NCBI RefSeq assembly: GCF_900230225.1
Contig: NZ_OCNH01000006.1
Location: 62,001 to 126,000 of the forward strand
Length of the DNA: 64,000 nt
Reading direction: 5' to 3'
Origin: Spirosoma fluviale
Lineage (GTDB): Bacteria; Bacteroidota; Bacteroidia; Cytophagales; Spirosomataceae
Positions 6,465 through 14,413 of the stretch are shown one piece after another. The translations under genes were made by a program, and so were the position numbers. Position 1 is the first letter of the stretch. Each line of letters starts with the position of its first letter. The notes beneath the pieces were generated by a model. The model worked only from the letters and a program-made list of their open reading frames with translations. It ran no database searches and had not been told where the DNA came from.

Positions 6465-7804
6465 CAGACCTGAACTTTAAGCCGGGCGGGCCGGTCGGTG
6501 AGTTCGAGGACTTCGCCATAAGGCACGACGGTGATCTGACCAAACTCATTGAGCAGACTTTTGTACGCTTCTGCTACCGGGCGTGGTTTACGGTCGAGGT
6601 CAAATAAGCCACACTCGTTGACGTGGTTGTTCAACTCGCCCAACTGCGAATCCCAGTCGATCTGGTCAATGAGGCTGTACCACGTAAAGCCCAGCACCGG
6701 CACCCCATCCCGACGCATTTTCATAACCCCAACCCATTGTTTGTAGAGCCAGATAGGCGCCTGGTCGGCTTCGAACACGTTGGTTTCCGTATGCATCACC
6801 GGCATACGGTAGCGTTCGTAGTAATCTTTGGTGATTTCGTACCAGCCCAGCACGTCCATCGAGGTTTGAATAGACCCATCGGCCAAGCGTATGCGCTCGT
6901 TTCGTCCGTAGTAATCGTTTCCCATGATCTGGTAGCCCGGCGGTTTTCCGGCCATGAACCAGTTGTATTCTTCGCGGCTCATGCCATTGTCCAGCAGGTA
7001 CATACCTACCGTGGCCGAGGGTGGATTGGCATACAGCAGATCTAGCGACAAAAAGCGCAGTTCATTTTCCAGTGCTACCTGGGGCGAAGGCTTGGCATAC
7101 AGTTCATGCGTGAATTCGGCACTTTCGCTCTGTACAATCACGCAGTCGTTCCGGCGTTTGGCAATCTGCTGATTGGCCATGATGCTGGCTGCGGCACAGT
7201 GCTTGAGTGCTGTAACAAAGCCTTTATCGGTTTTAAGCTGCTCATTCCAGACACCATCTTTCGCGCTGATTCGGGCCGTGACGTAGATTTCGTTGACGGG
7301 CGTGTAAAAACGCACCCATGGGTAGCGGTCGGCTACGGCTGCGGCATAGTCGGCGAAGTGAATGGGCAGTTCGGGATTCTGGAAGTTCTCGATCCAGTCG
7401 GGTACACCAAAATGCATGAGGTCCAGAATGGGCGTAATCTTGAGCCGTTTGATCTCGCGCATCACTTCATCGGCAAAGCTCCAGTCGAACTTTCCCGGTG
7501 CCTGGTGGATGCTATAATAGGGGAGACCATAGCGCAGCACGTTCAGCCCCATTTCTTTCACAAGCCCCAAGTCTTCCTTCCAGCGGTCGTAATGGCCGCA
7601 CTCGCGCAACTGATCACGGCGCACCTTTCCTTTCTGAATAGTGGGATAAGAGCATTCGATGCCCGTGGCGAACATGAAATTGGCCGGGTTATCTTGTGGT
7701 GGACCGCTGCCGTCGTGGCCACCGGCCCCGCCAAACTGGTCGCCGTCATAATTGCCATCGCCGTATTTTTTCTTTATGATGTCGAGAAATCCTTTGTTTG
7801 CCAT
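6464..7804 (-). CDS. Glycoside hydrolase family 1-like protein
   Basis: 446 residues with a clan GH-A TIM barrel from about 45 to 430. The acid/base is E172 in YTPVNEIYV (GH1 usually TxNEP) and the nucleophile is E340 in MHTETNVFE (GH1 usually TENG). The LGWYEITKDYYERYRMP and GFTWYSLIDQIDWD segments also match GH1. No signal peptide; the first 40 residues are Gly/Asp-rich and probably disordered. Divergent at both active-site motifs, so the sugar specificity is open. It sits downstream of a GMC oxidoreductase pair, suggesting joint oxidation and cleavage of a sugar. Confidence 0.82.
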   Translation of the reverse strand: MANKGFLDIIKKKYGDGNYDGDQFGGAGGHDGSGPPQDNPANFMFATGIECSYPTIQKGKVRRDQLRECGHYDRWKEDLGLVKEMGLNVLRYGLPYYSIHQAPGKFDWSFADEVMREIKRLKITPILDLMHFGVPDWIENFQNPELPIHFADYAAAVADRYPWVRFYTPVNEIYVTARISAKDGVWNEQLKTDKGFVTALKHCAAASIMANQQIAKRRNDCVIVQSESAEFTHELYAKPSPQVALENELRFLSLDLLYANPPSATVGMYLLDNGMSREEYNWFMAGKPPGYQIMGNDYYGRNERIRLADGSIQTSMDVLGWYEITKDYYERYRMPVMHTETNVFEADQAPIWLYKQWVGVMKMRRDGVPVLGFTWYSLIDQIDWDSQLGELNNHVNECGLFDLDRKPRPVAEAYKSLLNEFGQITVVPYGEVLELTDRPARLKVQV

Positions 7805-7837
7805 TTGTTGGGCGGGTGTTGATGATTAGAGCCCGCT

Positions 7838-9421
7838 TTATAATGCTGAGAGCGGGTTCCCACCCGCATTACGTAGAAACCTATCCGCCGTTCTCAACGC
7901 CACCGCCATGATGGTCAGAGCGGGGTTTACGCTCAAAGCGCTGGGGAATGTCGAATTGTCACTGATGTATAGATTCGGAATATCGAACGACTGGCCGTTG
8001 GCGTTAACAACGGCTGTTTCGGGGTTGTTGCCCATGCGGCAGGTGCCAATCACGTGGGCGTTTCGGGAGAAAGCCCAGATGTTTTTGGCTCCGGCAGCGG
8101 TCCAGATGTCCCGCATGAGCTTGTCGGCATGGGCGGTCATTCGTTTTTCGTTTTCGCCGTTGGTGAAATAGATACGTGGTTTGGGTAAGCCACGGATGTC
8201 TTTCTCGTCCGATAATTCGAGGTAGTTGTGGTCGTAGGGCAGGCAGTCGCCGAGGATGTTGATCCCCGCCACGTGGTTGTAGGCCAGTGCCGCCCGTTTT
8301 AACGCCTGCCCCCACAAACCCCGTCCTCGTGCCATCTGGGTCATGTAAGTAACCGGCATAACACCGATGGACTGAAGCAGGTATCCACCCGCAAAGTCGA
8401 CCAGTCCGCCGTTATGATCTTTCGGGCGGTGGGTGTCTTCCGAAATCAGGGCACCGGGAATGCCTTTATACGGGCGAACATCTTCGTCAAATTCGCCCCA
8501 GATTTGCAGGCCGGGGTGCGCCATCACGTTTCGACCCACCTGTCCGCTGCTGTTGGCTAGTCCGTTGAGCAACAGGAGACGGGCCGTTTCAATCGTGCCT
8601 GCGCAGAGAAAAACATTTCGGCAGCGTTGCCGTATTTCCTGCCCGTTATGGATGTAGACAACCTCGCTGATTTTGCCGGACGCCGATTTGACCAACTGCG
8701 TTACGAAGCATTCCGGACGGATTTCGGCCCCATAATGAACCGCCAGCGGAATGTACGTAACGTCCATACTGGCCTTAGCCCCGATGTTACACCCCGCCTG
8801 GCAAAAGCCCCGATTCGCACAGGCGGGCCGGTGACCAACGCCTTCCTGATAATAACCCGCCGACAGAGCCGCGTTAGCCGCTGCTGATGTTTTTATCCCC
8901 AACTCTTTACAGCCTCGTTCCATTAGCTGACCAGCCCCGTTGATGGGCAATGGCCCTAGGGTGTACGATCGTTTTCGGGCTGGCCCCCAGGGGTAAACCG
9001 CCGGGCCGGAAACGCCCAAAAATTGCTCGACCTCTTCGTAATACGGTTCAATCTGATCAAAACCCATCGGCCAGTCGACACCAACCCCGAAATCAGTATG
9101 GAGTTGAAAATCATCGGGTTGGGCGCGGGGGGTGTAGGCCGTGTAATGCAGGGTTGAGCCGCCAACGCCCGTACCGGAATTGTTGCTGCCGAAGGGCAGA
9201 GGATCATTGCCTGCACTAAGCCGTTCGTCGTTCCAGAACAGCTTTTCCTGCGATTTTTCGTCGGTGGCAAAGTCACGCGCCGGGTTCCAGTGTGTACCGG
9301 CTTCGAGCGCCACAACGCTCAGGCCTGCTTTTGCCAGCCGGGCCAGCAGGGGAGCACCCCCCGCACCGGTGCCAATAATGACCGCGTCAACGGTTTCTGT
9401 AGTTGAGTAAGTTTTCATCAT
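7838..9421 (-). CDS. GMC-family FAD oxidoreductase (gluconate dehydrogenase-type large subunit)
   Basis: 527 residues. The dinucleotide-binding start VDAVIIGTGAGGAPLLARLAKAG and following LEAG are the GMC FAD fold. GTGVGGSTLHYTAYTPR is the second FAD motif, and HVIGTCRMGNNPETAVV with NPALTIMAVALR is the C-terminal active-site region with the catalytic His. Cysteines in HRPACANRGFCQAGCNIGAK resemble the cluster seen in gluconate 2-dehydrogenase-like members. Its start overlaps the subunit-3 gene by 4 bp, so the two form an obligate pair. The substrate is probably a sugar or sugar alcohol, not determinable here. Confidence 0.9.
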   Translation of the reverse strand: MMKTYSTTETVDAVIIGTGAGGAPLLARLAKAGLSVVALEAGTHWNPARDFATDEKSQEKLFWNDERLSAGNDPLPFGSNNSGTGVGGSTLHYTAYTPRAQPDDFQLHTDFGVGVDWPMGFDQIEPYYEEVEQFLGVSGPAVYPWGPARKRSYTLGPLPINGAGQLMERGCKELGIKTSAAANAALSAGYYQEGVGHRPACANRGFCQAGCNIGAKASMDVTYIPLAVHYGAEIRPECFVTQLVKSASGKISEVVYIHNGQEIRQRCRNVFLCAGTIETARLLLLNGLANSSGQVGRNVMAHPGLQIWGEFDEDVRPYKGIPGALISEDTHRPKDHNGGLVDFAGGYLLQSIGVMPVTYMTQMARGRGLWGQALKRAALAYNHVAGINILGDCLPYDHNYLELSDEKDIRGLPKPRIYFTNGENEKRMTAHADKLMRDIWTAAGAKNIWAFSRNAHVIGTCRMGNNPETAVVNANGQSFDIPNLYISDNSTFPSALSVNPALTIMAVALRTADRFLRNAGGNPLSAL

Positions 9422-10011
9422 ATGCCCTCCGCCCTCGGCTCGCGGTCTTCCAGTTGATTCAGGCCAATGCGTTGCCAGGTCGGGACATCGGCCATACCAA
9501 CGTAGCCGATTTCTTCCTGCGCGAGGGGATGGCTGTAATAGTTTTCGGCTGCTTCGGTTAGTAGTTCTTCAAAAAAGCGGTCTGCGGGCAGTTGCTGCCA
9601 GATTTGGCCCGGTGCCTCATTCTTTTGAACGGCTCCGAGAAGAACGTCCTGCTGTTCCGTTGATAGACTTTGAAAGGACTGGCCAAATCGCAACAGAGCA
9701 CTTTCGTCAATGCCTTTCAGACCCAGTTTGTAGGCGTCACCGTCGGCAGGCATAACGTCGTACCGCCAGCCATCGCCCTTATTTTCAGTTAGTCGTTTAT
9801 CAATATTTCCTGCAATGTCGATCAATTGCTCGTGGTCGTCCTGCGGGATGAGCCGCCTGCATATAGCTTGCAAGAGGTCGCATTCCTGCGCCGTGAAAAA
9901 TGTCGGCGGGTGCGAAGACGTGTTTAATCGCTCCGTCAGTTCCTGGCGTGTAGCCTCCGTGACCTGGTCAGTTTTAAGCAGGTCACGAACGGTGTTGGGT
10001 GGGTAGGGCAT
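9418..10011 (-). CDS. Gluconate 2-dehydrogenase subunit 3 family protein
   Basis: 197 residues. The helical family core is visible: FTAQECDLLQAICRRLIPQDD near 38-58 and the C-terminal ENYYSHPLAQEEIGYVGMADVPTW segment. The family is the small partner of membrane or periplasmic FAD dehydrogenases and often carries a Tat signal, which the large subunit then uses; no twin-arginine is seen at this N-terminus. Coupled to the GMC gene by ATGA overlap. Confidence 0.87.
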   Translation of the reverse strand: MPYPPNTVRDLLKTDQVTEATRQELTERLNTSSHPPTFFTAQECDLLQAICRRLIPQDDHEQLIDIAGNIDKRLTENKGDGWRYDVMPADGDAYKLGLKGIDESALLRFGQSFQSLSTEQQDVLLGAVQKNEAPGQIWQQLPADRFFEELLTEAAENYYSHPLAQEEIGYVGMADVPTWQRIGLNQLEDREPRAEGI

Positions 10012-10032
10012 GATATAAGATGTAATATGTAT

Positions 10033-10142
10033 AATGTATAATATAGGATGTACGTACCCACGGGCTTCAGCCCGTGTTTAGTTCATAGATTAAAAGAACA
10101 CGGGCTGAAGCCCGTGGGTACGTACATCCTATATCATACATA
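10033..10142. repeat. Nested palindromic repeat (family F)
   Basis: Arms 10041-10078 and 10097-10134 are perfect 38-bp reverse complements, and the match continues outward with one mismatch. Each arm itself contains the palindrome CACGGGCTTCAGCCCGTG, so the element can fold as one long hairpin or as a cruciform with two smaller ones. It ends 2 bp before the stop codon of the SDR gene. Confidence 0.93.
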
Positions 10143-10144
10143 TT

Positions 10145-11062
10145 TTACCCCAGCTTGCCGCCGGTTACTTCCACAATGCTGCCGGTCATGAAACTGCCTT
10201 CACTGGAGGCCAGGAGCACATAGGCGGGGGCTAGTTCTTCGGGTTGGCCGGGGCGGGCGAGGGCTACCTCATGACCAAAGTTCTTGACTTCATCTTCGGG
10301 CATGGTGGCGGGAATGTTGGGTGTCCAGACGGGGCCGGGCGCTACGCAGTTGACCCGGATGTTGCGCTTACCGAGCTGGATCGCCAATGATTTGGTGAAG
10401 GCATGAATGGCCCCTTTCGTAGCGGTATAATCGACCAGAATCGGATTGCCCACAATGCCGACAATGCTGCCGGTGTTCACGATGGCGTCGCCTTCGTGCA
10501 GGTGCGGCAGAGCGGCCTGCGCCATGAAGAAATACGCCAGTATGTTGGTGTCGAAGGTGCGACGGAGCTGCTCTTCTGAAATGTCTTCCAGTTTCTCCTG
10601 CGCCATCTGAAAAGCCGCGTTGTTGACCAGAATATTCAGCTTGCCGTATTTATCCACTGTTTGCTGAACGGCGTCTTTGCAGGCGGCCGAACTCCGAACA
10701 TCGGCCTGAATGACCAGACACGAACGGCCTTTGCTTTCGACCAGGCGCTTCGTGTATTTGGCATCATCGGTATTTTCGTTGTAGACAATGGCGACATCGG
10801 CTCCTTCCATCGCAAACGCAATGGCTACCGCCCGCCCAATTCCTGAATCAGCCCCGGTAATGATGGCTACTTTGTCGGTGAGTTTACCCGCTGGTTTGTA
10901 ATTGGAAAGATCGCTGTCGGGGGCGGGGTTCATGTCCGACTGGCGGGCCGGGTAGGGCAGTTGCTGGCCGGGAATCTCTTTCGAGTCCGGCCGAAATTCA
11001 GTTGTTTCCATAAGATCGTCGAGTCGAGTGCTTTCCGCCAGGTTGGTGGCTGGTTTGAGCAT
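10145..11062 (-). CDS. SDR-family oxidoreductase, YghA-like
   Basis: 305 residues. A 60-residue N-terminal extension with PGQQLPYPARQSDMNP precedes the Rossmann fold, as in the E. coli YghA / general stress protein 39 group of NADP-dependent aldehyde reductases. The cofactor loop is TGADSGIGRA (69-78), NNAA lies at 147-150, and the catalytic set is S199 (NTGSI), Y212 and K216 (YTATK). VNCVAPGPVWTPNIP follows. Cytoplasmic. Natural substrates of the group are poorly defined. Separated from the GMC pair by repeat F, so co-regulation is uncertain. Confidence 0.9.
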   Translation of the reverse strand: MLKPATNLAESTRLDDLMETTEFRPDSKEIPGQQLPYPARQSDMNPAPDSDLSNYKPAGKLTDKVAIITGADSGIGRAVAIAFAMEGADVAIVYNENTDDAKYTKRLVESKGRSCLVIQADVRSSAACKDAVQQTVDKYGKLNILVNNAAFQMAQEKLEDISEEQLRRTFDTNILAYFFMAQAALPHLHEGDAIVNTGSIVGIVGNPILVDYTATKGAIHAFTKSLAIQLGKRNIRVNCVAPGPVWTPNIPATMPEDEVKNFGHEVALARPGQPEELAPAYVLLASSEGSFMTGSIVEVTGGKLG

Positions 11063-11102
11063 GTTGAGATAAACGGACGTTCAACGGTTTTGTTATCGGG
11101 CA

Positions 11103-11134
11103 CAAAAAAAGAGCCTTCTGTTAGGAAAGCTCTT
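11103..11134 (-). terminator. Intrinsic terminator after the DUF2141 gene
   Basis: On the minus strand, AAGAGC / GCTCTT with partly paired inner bases, followed by a run of seven T. It lies 25 bp past the DUF2141 stop codon and before the SDR gene, separating the two units. Confidence 0.7.
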
Positions 11135-11158
11135 GCTATTTTTTCGGTAACGAACGTG

Positions 11159-11623
11159 CTACAAACTCATCATGCCGACCTGAATCGTTTTGTTCTCGCC
11201 CAGGGTAAAGGCGCACTGGTCGAAGGTAGGTGGCCCCATGAGCATGGTCACGTTCGAGAAACCGAACGGCTCGGCAGGCATCTGACCCGAGAAATCCATT
11301 TTCTTATTGTCGTTCAGGTCCTGATAAACCCGAACGGCATACCGTCCCGGTTTCAGGCCGTCGAAATTTACCGTAACGTCGCCCGAAGCAGATACGTCGA
11401 CCGTTGCTGTTGCGGCTGATTCGCCGTTGAACGTCTCGGCGTTATTTGCCAGACCGACATATAGTTTTCCTGCGCGTTTTTCGATGCCCGATATCACCGC
11501 TGTTAATTTGTAGGTAGTGGCTGTTGCCGATGTCGTTGAGGTCGTTTGTTGCGCCAGACAGGGTTTCGTGCTATTTCCGATGAATAAAGCGATGGTCAGG
11601 AGGGTGGTGATGATCGTTTTCAT
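11159..11623 (-). CDS. DUF2141 domain-containing exported protein
   Basis: 154 residues from the ATG at 11623. The frame is open 32 codons upstream, but this start gives a clean signal peptide (MKTIITTLLTIALFIGNSTK, cleavage near CLAQ). The mature part matches the DUF2141 pattern: a beta-rich domain with GKLYVGLANNAETF, LKPGRYAVRVYQDLNDNKKMD (a likely Ca-binding DxNxNxxxD loop) and EPFGFSNV. Probably periplasmic or surface-exposed; function unknown in the family. Confidence 0.85.
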   Translation of the reverse strand: MKTIITTLLTIALFIGNSTKPCLAQQTTSTTSATATTYKLTAVISGIEKRAGKLYVGLANNAETFNGESAATATVDVSASGDVTVNFDGLKPGRYAVRVYQDLNDNKKMDFSGQMPAEPFGFSNVTMLMGPPTFDQCAFTLGENKTIQVGMMSL

Positions 11624-11784
11624 AATTTGTAGTAAAAGTTTGTGGCTATTGCCGTTTGTTTGACAGCACAAACATAACGGCCGCAAGAACCCGCAAAAAA
11701 CGAAAGGGATGAACAGCAAACCTTTGGGATAAATAACAAAATGGAGGGCCGAATGGTAACCGGAGGGGCGTCTGGGAGCCTGTA

Positions 11785-13698
11785 CTACCCCTGATTCAGC
11801 GTCAGATTGCCGTTTTTGTTGTACTGAATTTCTTCTTCGGCCAGCATTTGTTTCACTGTTTTGGCGAGGGTATCAGCGTCCATCTGGGCAAAATAATGCG
11901 ACAGTTGTTTGGGCGATACACCGGGACCATTCGCCAGCGCCACGTAATCACGCACCTGCTCACGCACGGCCGACAAAGATGCTTCGGCCTTTTTCTTCTT
12001 CTTGATGCAGTTGTCGCAAATGCCGCAACGCTCGTCGGTTTTCTCCCCGAAGTACGCTTGCAGCAGGCGGGTACGGCACTGGGTTGGGTGTTCGGTGTAC
12101 AGGATAGCGGCCTGTACTTTGCGCATTGCCAGCTCTTTCCGGCGGGCTAACTCCTGAAAGTTGATGGGCAGCGAACCCGCATCGTAGCGGGGCGTCAGAA
12201 AAGTGAGTTGAGGCTTGTCTTTCTGCTTTTCGTAAATAACCACATTGCGCTCGTGCAGTTGCAGGAGCAGGGTTTCGATCTCGGGCTGGTTAATCATAAA
12301 TGCCCGCGCCAGCGCCGACTCCGAGATGGTGATGAAATCGGTGAATAACTCCCCGCCGTACATCCGAAGTAATAATTTCAGGAAGGAGTCGAAGCGTGGG
12401 TGCAGCACCTGAAACTCGTATAACTGCCGATTATCCAGTACAATCGTCAGCCGGGAGGGATGATAATAGTTTTCGTTCAGCTGAATAAATCCTTCGAGCT
12501 GAAGCTGTTTGAGCGCATAATGCGTTTCCTGCGGGGGCAGTTTGAACGTATTGGCAAACGCACTCAGGTCGAAATCGTAACTGCTGAACTCACCTCCGCC
12601 AACGGGCACGGCGGTATAATTGGCAATGGCCTGGTACACCCGGCGCAGCATCTCGACGGGTTGGTAAAGCTGCTCGGTTCGAAAGGTCAGGTTTTCGAGA
12701 TCGCCCGCCGTGTACAGCATAACGGCATAGGCTTTTTGGCCATCGCGCCCGGCCCGCCCCGCTTCCTGATAATAGGCTTCAAGCGAATCGGGTACGTCGA
12801 GGTGAACCACCACCCGAACGTCGGGTTTGTCGATGCCCATCCCAAAGGCGTTGGTGGCAACTACCACCCGCGTCCGGTCCTGAATCCAGGCATCCTGTTT
12901 TTCGGCCCGTTGCTGAGTAGTGAGCCCGGCATGATAAAAATCGGCGGAAATTCCCTGCCGCACGAGCCATTGGGCTATGTTTTGGGTTTGTTTCCGGCTG
13001 CGGACGTAGACGATGGCGCAACCCGGTACGTTTTGCAGAACCCGCAACAGCCGGGCTTCTTTGTTCTCTTCCAGCACCGCCGAATACGACAGATTGGCCC
13101 GCGCAAACGATTGCCTGAATACCTGTGGGGTTTTTAAAGCCAATTTGTCAACAATATCTGTCTGCACATCGGGCGTGGCCGACGCGGTCAACGCAATGAC
13201 CGGTGTATCAGGAATTAACTCCCGGAACTCGGCAATTTGCAGATAGGGCGGCCGGAAGTCGTACCCCCAGGCCGAAATGCAGTGCGCTTCGTCGACGGCC
13301 AGCAGGCAAACGGTCATCTGCTTCACCCGCTCGATGACCAGCTCGGTGCGTAGCCGTTCGGGCGACACGTAGAGGAATTTAGTGTTGCCGTAAATGCAGT
13401 TGTCGAGGGCGGTGTCAATCTCGCGGTAGTGCATACCGGAATAGATGGCTGCTGCCGGAATGCCCCGTCGGCGCAGTTGCTCCACCTGGTCTTTCATCAG
13501 CGCGATGAGGGGCGTTACCACAATGCAAACGCCTTTCATGGCCAGCGTGGGCACCTGAAAGCAAATGGACTTACCCCCACCGGTGGGCATCAGCACCAGC
13601 GAATCCTGCCGGGCCAGCACCGTGTTGACCACGTCTTCCTGCATAGGCCGGAAGTCGGAGTATCCCCAAAACTGCTGTAAAATCTGCCGGATGGTCAA
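11785..13698 (-). CDS. recQ: ATP-dependent DNA helicase RecQ
   Basis: 637 residues; a 3'-5' superfamily 2 helicase for recombination and fork repair. Walker A MPTGGGKS at 37-44, DEAH at 136-139, LTASATPDVQTDI (motif III), VVATNAFGMGIDKPDVR (V) and YYQEAGRAGRDG (VI). The zinc site is CRTRLLQAYFGE with CGICDNC, followed by a winged-helix-like RQC region. I see no HRDC domain: the tail after a KKKKK stretch is short, making this the shorter of the RecQ forms seen in Bacteroidota. Confidence 0.95.
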   Translation of the reverse strand: MTIRQILQQFWGYSDFRPMQEDVVNTVLARQDSLVLMPTGGGKSICFQVPTLAMKGVCIVVTPLIALMKDQVEQLRRRGIPAAAIYSGMHYREIDTALDNCIYGNTKFLYVSPERLRTELVIERVKQMTVCLLAVDEAHCISAWGYDFRPPYLQIAEFRELIPDTPVIALTASATPDVQTDIVDKLALKTPQVFRQSFARANLSYSAVLEENKEARLLRVLQNVPGCAIVYVRSRKQTQNIAQWLVRQGISADFYHAGLTTQQRAEKQDAWIQDRTRVVVATNAFGMGIDKPDVRVVVHLDVPDSLEAYYQEAGRAGRDGQKAYAVMLYTAGDLENLTFRTEQLYQPVEMLRRVYQAIANYTAVPVGGGEFSSYDFDLSAFANTFKLPPQETHYALKQLQLEGFIQLNENYYHPSRLTIVLDNRQLYEFQVLHPRFDSFLKLLLRMYGGELFTDFITISESALARAFMINQPEIETLLLQLHERNVVIYEKQKDKPQLTFLTPRYDAGSLPINFQELARRKELAMRKVQAAILYTEHPTQCRTRLLQAYFGEKTDERCGICDNCIKKKKKAEASLSAVREQVRDYVALANGPGVSPKQLSHYFAQMDADTLAKTVKQMLAEEEIQYNKNGNLTLNQG

Positions 13699-13774
13699 TG
13701 TCTTGCTGGTTTACTGTATTCAGTTTACACGAACGGCCAACGCCACGCACCGCCGTGAATCGAATAACTGGCTG

Positions 13775-13782
13775 CAAATTTA
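13775..13782 (-). promoter_or_regulatory. -7 box for recQ
   Basis: TAAATTTG on the minus strand, a full match to TAnnTTTG, 77 bp before the recQ start. No well-spaced TTG upstream. It is back to back with a box for msrB, forming a divergent promoter region. Confidence 0.42.
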
Positions 13783-13818
13783 CGGCGGGGAAAAGACAAA
13801 TCGGTTGACTATGGGGTT

Positions 13819-13826
13819 TAGCTTTG
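13819..13826 (+). promoter_or_regulatory. -7 box for msrB
   Basis: TAGCTTTG, matching TAnnTTTG, 34 bp before the msrB start; transcription would begin near 13833. The -33 element is not obvious. Confidence 0.42.
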
Positions 13827-13859
13827 CAAACAAAGACGTGAACACTAACGAGAAGAACC

Positions 13860-14267
13860 ATGATTCAAAAAGTTATCAAGACGGACGAGGAGTGGCGGCA
13901 GCTACTAACACCGGAACAATATCGGGTAGCTCGCGGCAAAGGGACCGAGCGGGCATTTTCGGGCGAATACTGCGAAGCACACGACCCCGGCCTTTATGCC
14001 TGCGTGTGCTGCGGCACGGAGCTGTTCGAGTCGACAAACAAGTTTGAGTCGGGAACGGGCTGGCCAAGTTTTACGGAGCCTATCGAAGAAGAGCGTGTCC
14101 GACTCGAAAAAGATTACAGCTATGGCATGACCCGCGTTGAGGTGCTTTGTAATGTTTGCGATGCCCACCTAGGTCACGTGTTCAACGATGGCCCGCCACC
14201 GGGTGGCCTGCGCTATTGCCTGAACTCCGTATCGCTGGTACTCAAGCGAGCCGCCGACGTTGCCTGA
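13860..14267 (+). CDS. msrB: Peptide-methionine (R)-S-oxide reductase
   Basis: 135 residues, a complete single-domain MsrB that repairs methionine-R-sulfoxide in proteins. Zinc is held by C48/C51 (YACVCCGTELF) and C97/C100 (CNVCDAHLGH). The GTGWPSF segment and the catalytic C120 in GGLRYCLNSVSL are intact. Not fused to MsrA and with no signal peptide, so cytoplasmic. Divergent from recQ. Confidence 0.96.
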   Translation: MIQKVIKTDEEWRQLLTPEQYRVARGKGTERAFSGEYCEAHDPGLYACVCCGTELFESTNKFESGTGWPSFTEPIEEERVRLEKDYSYGMTRVEVLCNVCDAHLGHVFNDGPPPGGLRYCLNSVSLVLKRAADVA

Positions 14268-14413
14268 ATGCATAGCTAGGCGGGAATAGCGAGAATTTAG
14301 GTCTTGAGGGCCATTGGGTCGTATATACATCTTTTTGTTGCCATTGGTCGATTGATGTCGAAATTCGCATGTCGATCAATACGAACTTTCGTGGCCGAAA
14401 GATTTACAACGAT

